Below, one piece after another: positions 1 through 11,960 of a DNA stretch of 64,000 nucleotides. The stretch is from contig KL647307.1 of assembly GCA_000727475.1 (NCBI GenBank), forward strand, positions 453,555-517,554, written 5' to 3'. Position 1 is the stretch's first letter, and the number at the start of each line of letters is the position of its first letter. A program made the position numbers and the translations under genes. Source of the DNA: Sarcocystis neurona. Lineage: Eukaryota > Apicomplexa > Conoidasida > Eucoccidiorida > Sarcocystidae. A model generated the notes under the pieces. It ran no database searches. It worked only from the letters and a program-made list of their open reading frames with translations, and was not told the DNA's origin.

Positions 1-57
1 CCCGGTGCGCGTGTTGCAGGAGGAACAGGACTACTGCCAGAGGCGCATGTCCCTGCC
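1..57 (+). CDS. Possible partial coding exon at the left edge
   Basis: After GTGTTGCAG the frame reads EEQDYCQRRMSLP before a possible GT donor. The coil-like composition is the only support. The exon would belong to a gene that starts outside the window, or it may be part of the CAG-rich background that follows. Confidence 0.2.
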
Positions 58-254
58 GTGTGTGGTCCCTGCACCTGCTGCGTCTGCTGCTGCTTCCCCT
101 GGCTTTTTCCTTCGCGTAGGTCCTCTAGTGCTTCTTTTCCCTGGCTCACCGGCTCTCTACCCAGCGTGTCGTCGTCGCAGCCAAAAAGATGGATCTCCTG
201 GCTTCCCAGGGAACACGCGTACACCAGGCCTTCGCAGTCGAACGCGCCGATGGG

Positions 255-805
255 ACTGCAGGGCGAGCCTCGCACGCAACCCTGCAGCAGCAGCAGCAGC
301 GGGACAGCAGCAGCGCAGCACCAGCACTGCAGTAGCATAGCCGCAGCAGCGGCTAGACACCAGCAGCAACAGAGCAGCAGCAGCCTAGCAGCCGCAGCAC
401 AGAGCTGCAGGAGCGCAGCATTGCAGCACTGCAGCAGCATAGCAGCAACGAGGCTGCATGCAGACAGAGTCTCGCGACACGGCAGGGTAGAGCGGCAGCA
501 CAAGAGCGTATCATAGCAGCGTCGAAAACACCGGGAGCCCTGCACTGCAGCAGCAGCAGAACAGCAATACAGCCCGCGCGGCCAGGAGCACTCCTGCAGC
601 ACAAGCGCAACGCCGCGCAATGACAGACGCAGCAGAAACAGCAGCAGCAACCGGAGGACAGCAGCCGCAGCAGCAGCAGCAGAAACGCAACAGAGTCATG
701 ACATGAGCTCAGAAGCTGCCGCACAAAGGAGCAACGCAGGAGCAAAGGAAGAGTCGCCCGGCATCGAGACACGAAGCACAGCAGCATCAGAGAACTGCAG
801 CTGCA
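255..805 (+). repeat. CAG-rich low-complexity block
   Basis: Dense, imperfect CAG triplets on the + strand. All three frames are open only in parts (Gln, Ala or Ser), with stops interrupting each, so no frame can be chosen as coding. Confidence 0.7.
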
Positions 806-934
806 GGTGAGCTGCGCGCAGCAGCATACCAACACATCCCAACATAAAGAAACGCAAACAAAGAAAGGGACGCCGATCCGTGCGAAGGAGAACCTAGGTG
901 AAAACTTTCGTTCGCGCAAGACATATCAGTCACA

Positions 935-1140
935 TATATATATATATGTATATATATATAAATATATGCACGCAGACACACACACAGCTGCACGTATACT
1001 TCCATACGTAGTTGTATGGTTGTACGGATGTATGCATGTCTGTATGTACATATGCATATGTATTGCACATACGCATGTATATGTATATCTATATGCGCAT
1101 TTATATATATACCCCCCCCCCCCCCCCCCCACACACACAC
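935..1140. repeat. Composite TA / poly-C / CA microsatellite
   Basis: TA-rich tracts are followed by about 20 consecutive C at ~1111-1130 and then (CA)n. The + strand ORFs across it are simple-repeat translations. Confidence 0.85.
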
Positions 1141-1269
1141 TAAGTCCGTTGCATGTATCCGTTTATGTGTGTTTGTACGTATGTACGTCTATGCGTGTGT
1201 ACACATGTCTATGTAGACATACACATGTATATATATACATATATATAAAAATATATTTATTCTCGATAG

Positions 1270-1324
1270 ACACCGCTCGTGGACGCCCGAACTGGTGGAC
1301 GTGCAGCACATCCTTCCCCTAGAA
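1270..1324 (+). CDS. Possible micro-exon
   Basis: Between an AG (TCTCGATAG) and a perfect donor GAA|GTGAGT the frame reads HRSWTPELVDVQHILPLE, which looks protein-like next to TA microsatellite sequence. No partner exon could be fixed. Confidence 0.2.
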
Positions 1325-1668
1325 GTGAGTCCTAGGAGGCCATGTGTGTAGAGGTATGGCAGAGCACACAGCAGACGCCAGAAGACGAAGAAACGGCCCA
1401 CGCGTTCCACTTCCGCCAACAGCAATGTCCACTGCGTTGCGCGAGTCCTCTGTTGCAGGTGAACATTCACGTAATAAAAGGTAAATCAACATGGCGCACC
1501 GCCAGGAGAAAGGCCTACGCAGAAACGTAACTTGACGGACACACGGAGATAACAGAGAAGACGTCTACAAAATGTGCCACGTACGCGGGGCCTAATTTTC
1601 TCTCCTATTCTACCTGGATCACCTACAATACCCCGCACATCTATCTATATATATACATCTATATATAC

Positions 1669-2205
1669 GTAGGTCGCACTGTCGAGGTGCGTGGAGACAT
1701 CGACTACTATGTGGAGGACTTCACTTCTACGTGTTGTACATATACATATATATATATATATGCGCATGGAACATACCTATGGCCTAAATGTACCTAAACG
1801 TACATATATACATATATATATATATATCTATATATATGTAGGTCGCACTGTCGAGGTGCGTGGGGACCTCGATTAATATGTGGAGGACCTTATTTCTACG
1901 TCTTGTGCATATACATATATATATAGACATACATGTGAATGTAACATACTTATGGACTAGATGTACCTATACATATATATATGTATATCGCCGTCGACGC
2001 AGATGTACATCTTGATGAAGACGTGGAGAAATTTTCTTCCCGCCTATTACAGGTATAGAGAATATACACGTAACGCACCTAGAGTCTACGCACACGTACG
2101 CATATACACGTGAATAGCGCTGTGGAGCACGTGGGGATCTCTATACTAATATGCGGGGCCCTGCCTTTTCCTGCGTCCTGCGACGGGTGTGTATATTATC
2201 CAGGT
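1669..2205. repeat. Diverged tandem repeat, ~169-bp unit, 2-3 copies
   Basis: Copies begin at 1669 and 1838 with GTAGGTCGCACTGTCGAGG and share the following GTGCGTGG.GACmTCGA..AnTATGTGGAGGAC. A third, more diverged copy is visible near 2115-2200 (GCGCTGTGGAGCACGTGGGG). TA tracts separate the copies. Confidence 0.7.
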
Positions 2206-3651
2206 GTTTGTCTTGTCTGCGTATATATTTAGAGTGTCGCTGGGGACTAGCCGAGTGTACACATGTGTTTTATACGCTTTTAAAGTTGCTGTAGCGTAGC
2301 GTGCGCCTGCACACGTTCACGTGTCTGTAGGGGACTGCAGCCAGCTGCACGTTCTCCCTCTGTATTCAGACTGGCGTGTGCGGGTCTACATCATAAGTGA
2401 ACCCTTACCTATGTACATGTGTGCATGCAGGTGGGTCACTCCATCGCAAAGAGAGAACCCACGAGAGAAAAAAAGGGGGGTGGACACGCAGGCCTGGAGC
2501 CACCACCACCCTCGGCCCCGGGGAACTTTCGCATGCAGCCACACACACAGCGAGCTACACGTCAGCCACGCCTGTACTACCTATCTACACATACACATAT
2601 GTATAGACAGACACACACAGAGAGAGAGACAAAGCTATACATAAGTATATGCACATATACAGTTATATGCATATAAATAAGCAAATATAAATACACATAT
2701 ATATACATGTATTTGTATATATATATATGTGTATAAACAGATACAGTTACACATCAGCCACACCTGCACCTATGTACCCATATATATATGTATATATATA
2801 TATATGTAGAGAGAGAGATGTATATATACATATATATACATAGATGCTTTTCTACGTAATGTAAATATATACATTTGTATATACATACATAGATATTTAT
2901 ATATAGGTGTGTGAATAGACGTGTACATATACGTGTGTACATTTGTGCACCCGTGCACGAAAGCGTGCGGAGCAGCTGCGCGGATGTTGGCAGAACTGAA
3001 CCACGGAAGAGTTGATTCGTAGTCCAGGAGTTCCGTGTATGCGGCTCTTTAATGTACCTCTTCCGCTTCAAGAGCCTGCAACTGAAGACTCGCGCTCCTG
3101 CATGCGGTTGTTCGCGTATTGCCTCACAGCACTCGTGGAATCGCACGCGCATCAAAACTAAAAACACGCACGTATATCTGATAGCAACAGCAACTACACG
3201 GACGGACAGACGAAGAGGTATGGGTATGTGTGTGTGTTATGGGCCTCCACACTGTGCAGGCGAGAGTGTTGCGGGGGCACGCATCCCGGTGTATATACAC
3301 ACATAGACCCGCACATATACATATATAGATATGTGTACGTATGTACTTCAGCACCCTGTTTGTGGACTTGAATATATACGCACACGCAGACGGCAGAATA
3401 TAGATGCAGACATACACACACAGACATATACACGTACATATACATGTGTGTGGATGGGCACGTCGCAGGACATCGTTCAATACACACATATGCCTCGCCG
3501 ACAGCTGCGTATATATACGCACGTAGCAGCAGGTGCGCTTCACTGCTGCGATGTAGGGGCAGATGTCCGCCCGAGGCGGCTGCTGAGAAAAACGCGAGGG
3601 GAAGGCATTTCCCTTGAGGGACAGCTGCGTAGGCGCGCCTCAGCCACTGCA

Positions 3652-3871
3652 GTGTACGTACACCGAACACCTGACGGGTGACCAGTGTGGGTTAACCAAA
3701 CCCTTTACGGGTCACCGGTGTACGTGCACCGGACGTTTCACGGGTCGCCCGTGTACGTACACCGCACGTCTCACGCTTCGCCAGTGTATGTACACCGAGT
3801 GTTTCACGTGTCACCACTGTGCGTACCGCGGGTTCCCAGTGTACGTACACCAGAAACTTAGCGGCTTACCA
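3652..3871. repeat. 33-bp tandem repeat with a palindromic core
   Basis: Units start at 3652, 3685, 3718, 3751, 3784 and 3817 (exact 33-base steps), then a shortened step to 3839. Each starts with GTGTACGTACAC or a variant; that 12-mer is a perfect palindrome. The period is 11 codons, and the + frame is open through the whole array (Cys-Thr-Tyr-Thr type units such as CTYTEHLTGDQ), but no gene around it can be supported. Confidence 0.85.
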
Positions 3872-4278
3872 GGGCCTGCGAGTTTCGGAGGTGCAGCAGC
3901 AGCACCGTACCATCGAGGCAGCTCGCCAGGAACAAATCGTTTGTGGGGTGAATATCTAACCCCGAGTGAGGTACCGTTCTGTACAAACAGCAGCATTCGT
4001 TCACACACGGAGAGACACCTGACTTGCGCACGGACACGGACATAGCAGAGCGGTTATTCTCAAAATAAAGAAGTGCCTATTATACGACCGTGACTAAGTT
4101 CACACGTCCTTACTAACACATCTACACATATATATAAATATACACGCACGAATATAGGTATGTATCTCTCTGTGTACGTGAATGTGTGCGTCAACGCACG
4201 TACGTTGGTGTAGAGTCTATTTGAGGGGAAAAGCAAGCGGAAAAGAAGGATGCAGACAGTCACCCGAATAGGAAAAGA

Positions 4279-6365
4279 GTGAAGTGGAGGACAAAGGAGT
4301 CATATCCTTCGTCGAGGAGAGGCAGTGTTCGCAGATCTCCTTGTGTGGGCTACTTCCCGCAGGAAAGGGAAAAGAAAGGAGACGCAGGAAACAGAGGACG
4401 TCGGCAAGCAAAGATCCAGCAGGAGAAGGAAGACAGACAGGAGCACTTCTCAGCCAACTGCTGCCGGAGAAAAGGACTGCTGACGTCGGGAAGCAGGCGA
4501 GACATTCACCAGAGTGTCAGAAGAAAGCAAAGAGTGAACACGACGGCAGCAGAGCAGGCGAAAAACGCTGCAACCACTGAGTGCTGCCGTTTGCAGCGCT
4601 GTTGCAGCGCCCCCTCGGCCTCTCTTCTTCCTCCCTAGTGCCAGCTGGACACCTTCCGGAGACACATAAAAGAGGACAAAGAAGAACAACAGGGATTCGG
4701 AGGAGGCCGGTGAACAGGACAAACAGAGAAGCGACAAGAGAGAAAGCAGCAGCCAGGAAGTCATAGAGCAGCACCGTGTCTACAACCACAGCACCCTGCT
4801 CGTGAAGCAGGAGCAGTCACGTGGGAGCTATCAAAGAGACGTAGGGAGAGCAGGACGAGAAAGAAAAGAGACTGGAAGGAACACTGCAGAGGGTAGAAAG
4901 TGGGAAAGGCGGAAGAAACAGGCTCGCAGCAGATCAATACACAAAGGCACTTACGGAGCAGGCAGAGGGAAATGGCGTTCCAGGCGGTTGCTATCAAGGT
5001 CCCACAGGACGACGGCGCCTGCGCAGCAAAACCAGCAGGAGCGCGAAAACGGAGGCAGCTGCAGCAGCATCAGCCGCAGCAACGGCAGCGGTAGCGCGAG
5101 GAAGGCTCGCGGGAGAAAGAGCAGGAAACGCTGCAGCAGCAGCAGCAGGAGCAACAGCGAGAGTAAGAGCAGCGGGAGTCACAACAGCAGGCAGAAGGAC
5201 AGGAGGTGCAGCAGATACAGGAGCGAGGGAAGCAGGAAGGGGGCCCCAGGAGAAGCAGAAGGAGATGCTACATCAGCAAGAAGAGCAGCAGCATCATGAC
5301 ACCAGTAGGTGTGGCAGCAGCGGGAGGAAGCGTAGTAGCAGCACGCATGACAGCAGCACGTGTGGCAGCAGCGGGAGGAAGCGTAGCAGCAGCAGTCCCC
5401 CAAGTAGGAGCAGGACTAGCAGCAGCAGAAGCAAGAATCCCGCCAGTCCTGGCAGCAGCGCGCACACCGGCAACAGCAGCGGCAGCAGTGGCACGCCCAG
5501 CAGCACGAGCAGCAATCTGTCAGAAGCGGAAAAAATGCAGGAGCCAGCAGAGCACTAGTAGAAGCAGCAGCTGCAGCGGCAAGGAAGCGTCACGCGGTGA
5601 CGTAGGATGAGCAGCAGCGAGTAGCGTATCAAGAAGGGCCGCAACAGCAGCCGAAGCACTGCCGTATGCGGACGTTGCAGCTAGCAGGCAGCCGCACAAG
5701 CGAGAGACAGAAGATCTAGGAGAGCAGTACGAACAGCAACACAAAAAAAGAGAGCAGCAGCAGCAACGCAACGAGGCAGCCGCAGCGCTGTGGAAGGCAG
5801 CAACGGAAGCACCGTAAAAAGACGCCCTACACAGATCCGTCATGCTGAGCAGCACCAACAGCAGACGCGCACGAGAGAACCGCAGCAGCTCTCTTCGACA
5901 CAGCAGCAACAACTGCAGGCAAAGCCGCGGTGGTCGCAGCTGTCTCAAACGAAGCGACAGCAGCAGTGGCTTCAGGCCGAACAGCAGCGGCAGCGGGCTG
6001 AGCCTAAGAAGCACCAACAGCAGCAACTTCGGACAAAGCAGCAGCAGCAGTCTGAAAGTAAGCAGCAGCAGCAGCTACCTCATGCAGTGAAGCAACAGCA
6101 GCTTAGGGGGATGCAGCAGCAGCATCCTCTGCAAAAAAGCAGCAGCAGCAGCAGCTTCGGGCAAACCAGCAGCAGCAGATCCGGGCGAAGCGTCAGCAGG
6201 AGCCACTTCTGGCCGAGCAGCAGCAGCAGCAGCGGCAGCGGCAGCGGCAGCCGCAGAGCTGTTCAACAGCAGAGCGGCAGCAGTAGTAGTCGAAAAGGGA
6301 GACAAAAGAGCAGCAGCAATTTCTTAGAGGGTAGTGGCATCAGCAGTAGTGATAATGTAGGCTAG
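4279..6365 (+). repeat. 2-kb purine- and CAG-rich low-complexity region
   Basis: From 4.28 kb the + strand is purine-rich and reads as Lys/Arg/Glu/Gln pieces. From 5.04 kb CAG dominates. A Gln/Glu coil reading appears repeatedly (for example RQLQQHQPQQRQR near 5055 and EQRESQQQAEGQEVQQIQ near 5170) but is broken by stops and frame changes every 50-150 bases, while Ser and Ala frames stay open longer. An open stretch at 5790-6365 reads Gln-rich and then Ser-rich. This may be real exons with amino-acid repeats, or a decayed coiled-coil gene; I cannot decide. Confidence 0.5.
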
Positions 6366-6809
6366 GACGGTCACAGCAGCGTCCAACGCACGGCCCAGCA
6401 GCAGCGACAGCATATGAGCAGCAGCAGCGTAGCGGAACAGAGCGATGCACTGCAGCCAGCACTGCAGCACACAAGCAGCAACAGTTGCAGCAATAGTGTC
6501 CCATTCCTGAACAAACGAGAAGCACGGCCCCCTGTTGAAAAAATAGTAGACACGTGTAAATGCTCAGATATGCAAGAACACCTCCACGCGCCTCTCACGC
6601 CCCACTCCCACATATGTATGTATACGCACATACATATATATACGCATTTGCGTACTGTCAATTTCAACTTTTCGACGCTTTCTGTCTTTCTCCCTTTGTA
6701 TGAGCAGATACATATTACCGACATGCAGGAGAGCAGCAAGAAAGGACGCATCCCGACCACCACTTGGTTCCACCGTCGTCGGCTACAGTACAAAATTCCT
6801 ATCTACTCT

Positions 6810-7860
6810 CTATGCATGTGTACACATATAGAGAGAGGAGAGAGACGGGCAGCTGAAATCAAAGAGCCACATCTACGTGTACATGTAGAGGGAGAGGACA
6901 AAGACGAGCAGGGAAGATCAACGACCCACCTACACAAGAAAACATACACAGAGAGAGAGGGGGAAGATTTGTCGGTAAAGTAGACGAGCTACAGATACAT
7001 GCACACACGTCTAGACAGACGAGAAAGATGGACAGGTAGACAAAAAGAGGCACACATATGCCAGAGACACAGACCAACGGATGACCGGTGGGAACAGCGA
7101 GACAGATAAAACAACGCTACCCGGGGGGGCCACGACATACACAGAGACGGTGGAGAAATAAATTTACAGGCGTGACGGGCGGCTGACAGGGAATGCGCAG
7201 GCTGCACAGAGCGACTCGACGGAAGACGGGCATGTGCATACGTGCGGCCCCGACACAGGTGGACAGGGAGGTAGACAGAAAATGAAGAAAGTTTATTGGC
7301 TAGACTTTCAGATAGCAACAGAGAAGACCAATTGAGAGAGAAACAACCCCCAGAAACGTAGACACAGAGAGAGCGAGCCTTGCAAGTAGGAGACGGAGCG
7401 CGACAGATAACAGAGCAGAGAGGACAGAGAAATACGCTATAAAGAGAGGGAGACACACTTTCAGTAGACAAATAAGTAGAAGACCCAGAGATGGACAGAA
7501 GATCGGTGGAAAGGGAGAAAGAATACAGACAGGTACGTCAGAGGCAGACAGAGAGGCAGGTAGAAGACACAAAGTGATACACACGAGGTACACAGGGAGG
7601 GCGACAAGAGGTAGGGGAAGAAGATGGAATATTATATCGACAGCGAGGTAGGCAGAAGATGATACAGAGAGAGATTGATACAGTGCGGGCTGACAGAGAG
7701 AGACACACACAGCCTAGGTGGACAGGCGGGTAGGCGACGGAGAGAGCAGCAGAGGCCCACTTCGCACAGAGGTCGAGTTAGTATATAAAGACGGATCGAA
7801 TATAAGAGACAGACGAGCGCGACGACGAAGCCGTGCAGACGGACTGTAGGTAAAAAAAAT
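6810..7860. repeat. Purine-rich degenerate GACA/GAGA stretch
   Basis: About 1 kb on the + strand is mostly interspersed AGACAGA, GAGAGA and GACAGG words, without a fixed unit. The - strand ORFs across it (Ser/Leu/Cys-rich) are simple-sequence translations. No gene seen. Confidence 0.6.
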
Positions 7861-8370
7861 ATATGGAGGTTGACAGAAGACGGAGAGTCGCACCCAGCAG
7901 CGGCCCCACGGCATGTGGCACCGGTCACCGGGGACTGACTTCTTCGGTGTGTACGTGCAGACAGACGATGCTGCGCACAGAAAAGGATGCGCTGCCCGCG
8001 CAAAAATGGACGCGGAAAAAGGCCCCCGACGGGTCGCGTCATGCCGCAGTCTCTTGCGCTTCCTCTGTCTCTTCCTCCCTACAAATCTACGTATATGTCT
8101 CATTTTCTCTCCTTCATTTGGTCTCTTTCTCCCTATACGTACATACGCATGCGCAGACCCACACACACCCACTTCCTCGCAGCGTGACGAGTAACTGCCC
8201 TCCTCCCTCAACATAGACGTATGTGCAAAAGTAGGTCTACGTACACCCCTGCCTCCTTGCAGGGGGTAGAAGAAAGCTACCAGCCTCTCGCTCTCTGTCT
8301 AGATATACACACATATATGTATGGATGCATGCGCATGCGTAGACGTCGCGACCCTCTGCCTCCCTTGCAG

Positions 8371-8875
8371 AACGTGGAAGAAAGGCACAGTCAAGACGCT
8401 TACACTTCGGCTCGTCGACAGCAATGAGACATTTTCGTGTGCCGCCCTGGACGTACCGGACGGCGTGAATGTGGCGGAACCCCGTCCGGTGGACGTACGC
8501 CAGCCTTCGCATGCACAACAGCAGCCGCAGCAGCGAAGCAGCCGTACAGCGGCGGCAGCAGCGCAGTCACGAGCGGTAGCAGTCAAACGCTTCGCAGGAC
8601 GTGCGAAAGCACCCCACGGCAGCGGGCGGCAGCAAAACGCACCAACCACCGGCAGCAGCAGCCGCCGGAACGAACGAGCAGCAGTTGCCCACGAGGACCG
8701 AAGCGGCAGCACCAGCAGCCGCAGATGGATGGAACCGGTTGCAGCGGTACAAGCAAACGGAAGGAAGCAGCATCAGCAGAGGAAAGAGAGCAGCAGCTGG
8801 TTCAATAGCAGCAGTCGCAAGAAACAAGGCCGGGGACCAGCAGCAGTGACACTGCCCCAGTGCACAAAGGGCTAG
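8371..8875 (+). CDS. Candidate exon of unknown protein with Gln/Ala/Ser repeats
   Basis: A strong acceptor (CTGCCTCCCTTGCAG) opens a frame that runs to TAG at 8873-8875. The first ~50 residues are ordinary protein sequence (TWKKGTVKTLTLRLVDSNET, FSCAALDVPDGVNVAEPRPV), followed by CAG-derived Gln and Ala runs and a basic Ser-rich tail (SSSRKKQGRGPAAV). I do not recognise it. CAG continues to 9,240 without a clear frame. The acceptor region is a local duplication of 8,240-8,290. Confidence 0.45.
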
Positions 8876-9240
8876 CTCCAGCAGCTGCGGAGGCAACAGC
8901 AGGAGCAACTGCACGGGCGATGCAAACACCAAGAGCAGCCGTCCCAGATGTAGCAGCCGTCACCGCAGCAGCACCAGCAAATTAGCAGCGCAGCAGGAGC
9001 AGCAGCAGCGGCAGCAATCTGGACACGAGTTTCCGTAAGGGCAGAAGCGTGTTCACTGGTAGCCGGACGCACAGCAGAAAGCAGCACCGGGACGGCCCTC
9101 AGCAAAAGCAGCACACCCGGCAGCAGCTACAGCGTCCCCGCAGGCCGGCGACTGGCAAAGGCCGCCTCATGTGCCCGGAAGTTCGTGAACGCCAGCAGCA
9201 GCAACACAAGCAGCACCCCACAAAGCAAGGACAATAGCAA
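8876..9240 (+). repeat. CAG-rich low-complexity block
   Basis: Continuation of the CAG-rich sequence after the stop at 8875. Short Gln-coil (LQQLRRQQQEQLHGR) and Ala-rich readings exist in different frames, each closed by stops. Confidence 0.55.
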
Positions 9241-9805
9241 GAGCACCAGTGTCATGCCTGCGAACACACGTAGACGAATAAGTCCGCGTCCCCGTGACGA
9301 GACACAGGATCCGCTTTAAGTTTTGACTAATCTCGCTGGCTACAGGTGTGCAAAGACGTTGCTCTATGTACTTATACACACACGGCTGTACATACTTTTA
9401 GACAACTCCTCAGCCGTATCTCTCTCTCTACATATATATATATGTATACAGAGATACACACATATTCTCCACTTTTAAAAGTTTATATACTGAATATATA
9501 CATATATATATGGGTACAGATCTGCCAAGACGTCGCTCTTTCGATGTGTCTATACATGCAGATACATGGAGAATGCGTCACCCGTATGGTGGCTATACAT
9601 ATATATATACATATATTCTCGAAGAGCAAACGTTTACGTATTTGCAGTCTCTCTGCTCATATATATATATATGTATATATATGTGGAAGTACTCTGCTGT
9701 GTCTACGTATACACCTGTAGATGCACACACGTGGAATGACGTCGTGAACAGGGTGTGGCAGGGAGACGATTGCGCGGGGGCGTGACAGGAGAAAAAAAAA
9801 CGCAC

Positions 9806-10371
9806 CTTCCCGTCTGCACAGTGAAGAGGAGAATTTTTGCATGTCTTGGATCATCTCTGGCGCCTTCGCTGTTGCCCGCTTGGACACTCGAGATAGAGGA
9901 GACGGAAACAGGATCGCCGGCGGTTTCCTGCTTGGCAGCAGCACCTGTCGCAGTCTCTCGCTCTGTCTGGTCACCGAGTCTGTGGCCATTTTCCACTCCG
10001 CCGCCCCGGCCGCTGCTTCGGGTGCTGTGGCTGCTGGTGCTGCTGCCGCTCGTCAGGCTGCTGCTGTCGCCGCTGTCACTACGGCTGCTGCGAGCTGTCC
10101 TCAACGAAGAGGAGGAAGAAGAAGAATCCACGCAGCAGACGACTGCTAGAATGATCGACGTTCCATCCTGGGACCAGTGCCCGCTACTTATCTTCCATTT
10201 CTCTCTGTTGCTGCTGCCGTTGCTGCTGCTTCTCCCGCCGCCCTTGCTGCTGCCGGAAGCGCCAGAGGGCGGGGGGCTGTCCGCCGCAGACGGCAGGGAA
10301 GACAAGCAGCCCTGCCGCACTTTCTGCGCCGCTTCGCAGCATATCAACGAGCAGTCAAAGTTCCGCGACAC
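9806..10371 (-). CDS. Candidate Ser-rich exon on the minus strand
   Basis: On the - strand a very strong acceptor (TTTCTTTTTAGTTTCCAG, exon begins at 10371) opens a frame reading VSRNFDCSLICCEAAQKVRQ. Ser-rich sequence from CAG read as AGC follows, then ordinary segments (VENGHRLGDQTERETATGAA; GARDDPRHAKILLFTVQTG) to a donor AAG|GTGCGT after 9806. About 188 codons, ending in phase 2. The + strand ORF across the same bases is Leu/Pro-rich and looks like the shadow. Function unknown; neighbouring exons were not found. Confidence 0.5.
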
Positions 10372-10499
10372 CTGGAAACTAAAAAGAAATCACACACTTC
10401 TCGCTACCCCGCCATTTGTTAGCACGTCCTTCCTCTCTATCTCTACCTCTCTACTCCATCGACATACACACAGTCAGTCACCCACGTCACCTTCCGGTC

Positions 10500-11075
10500 A
10501 ACCCTTGTATATATATATATATGTGTATACATATTTATATATATATATGCATATATATACATATGTATATACATATAGAGAGAGAGACAGGTAGATAGAT
10601 GGATAGACACGTAACCACTGCGCATATACGCATATGCATACATATACGTACACATACAGAGAGCTAACTATATAAGTAGGCACGCTGTCACTGCGCATAT
10701 ATACACATATACATGTATAGAGACACGTATATATATATATATATATGTAAAGAGAGACACATGGATAGTCACTGTGCATACGCAGATATACGCACATGTG
10801 TATACCTGTATGTATATATGTATGTATGTACATATATATATATATATTAGCAGTGACTACGTGTCTATCTATCTATCTACCCATATCTCTATTTATGTAT
10901 GTATATACATATATGTATAGATAGATAGATACGTGGAATGTCATTGAGCATACATATATATATATATATATATATATGTATATGTATAGGAAGTCCTTGT
11001 GCACTGATATATGTAGTTGCTTCTCGCCCATATGTGTACATATATATATATATATATATTAAATTATCAAGTATT
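10500..11075. repeat. TA microsatellites with a repeated CACTGCGCATATA block
   Basis: Long TA tracts alternate with related segments (CCACTGCGCATATACGCATA near 10615, TCACTGCGCATATATACACA near 10689, TCACTGTGCATACGCAGATA near 10770). Diverged tandem copies of roughly 80-100 bases. No gene. Confidence 0.65.
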
Positions 11076-11349
11076 ACAGTAGTGAAGTCTACACCAAATT
11101 TGTCGTCTCCCGACTTCAACTAAGCAGAACCGTCTTCTTTGCAAGGGAATGTAGTCGCAACTCTAATAACACAAGACAAGGAAGAGAAATATACAGGAAG
11201 ACGACTGCACTAGAATTGGCGCACTTCCTGCTATTCTTCGGCCCCATGCACAACACCAGTGCACCTCCCCACACGCGCATACCCTAAATGTGAATACATA
11301 TATATGTGCCTACATATATATATATATATATAGATATATATATATAACG

Positions 11350-11960
11350 TGGCAAAGCAACTGCCTACATTCATATACACTCAGATACGCATATGTAGCA
11401 AACAACTGCGTACGTTTATACATATATATATATATACGTACACATACGTGTATACTGCGAAGTCGGGCAACTGCCTGGACCTATTCATATATACACTCAT
11501 ATATATATAGCGAAACAAATGTGTCGATTTATACATACACGCATATATATATATATATATGTGCGGCACAACTGCCTAGATTCACTCATGTATACACTTA
11601 TATACATATATACGTACTACGTAGCAGAACAACTGCATAGGCTCACTCATATATACACTCACATATATGTATATATATATATATATATTGCATAGGAGAA
11701 TAACTGCATAGACTCACACGTCTATACACTCATGTTCATCTATATTTATATAGCTCTACTACGTAGCACAACAACAGCACAGACTCACTCGTATATACAG
11801 TCGTATATATACATATACTAGTACGTAGCACAACAACTGCACAGGCTCACTCACATATACACTCATATATATCTCTATACAAGGTGGCAGAACAACTGCA
11901 TAGGTTCACTCATATATATACACATGTATGTATAGTGCGTGGTGTAGCAGCTGCACAGAT
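11350..11960. repeat. Minisatellite, ~60-bp unit, about 11 copies
   Basis: The motif AACAACTGCATAGGCTCACT or a variant recurs at about 11353, 11399, 11464, 11512, 11565, 11627, 11697, 11769, 11830, 11889 and 11945, each followed by CATATATACACTCATATATA-like sequence. Unit length varies (46-72 bases) through the TA part. Confidence 0.8.

Noticed and set aside
935..1322. Tyr/Ile/His-rich ORFs (IYIYIY type), also near 2750, 10500, 11300 and 33240
   Set aside because: They are translations of TA, CA and TG microsatellites with no other protein character.
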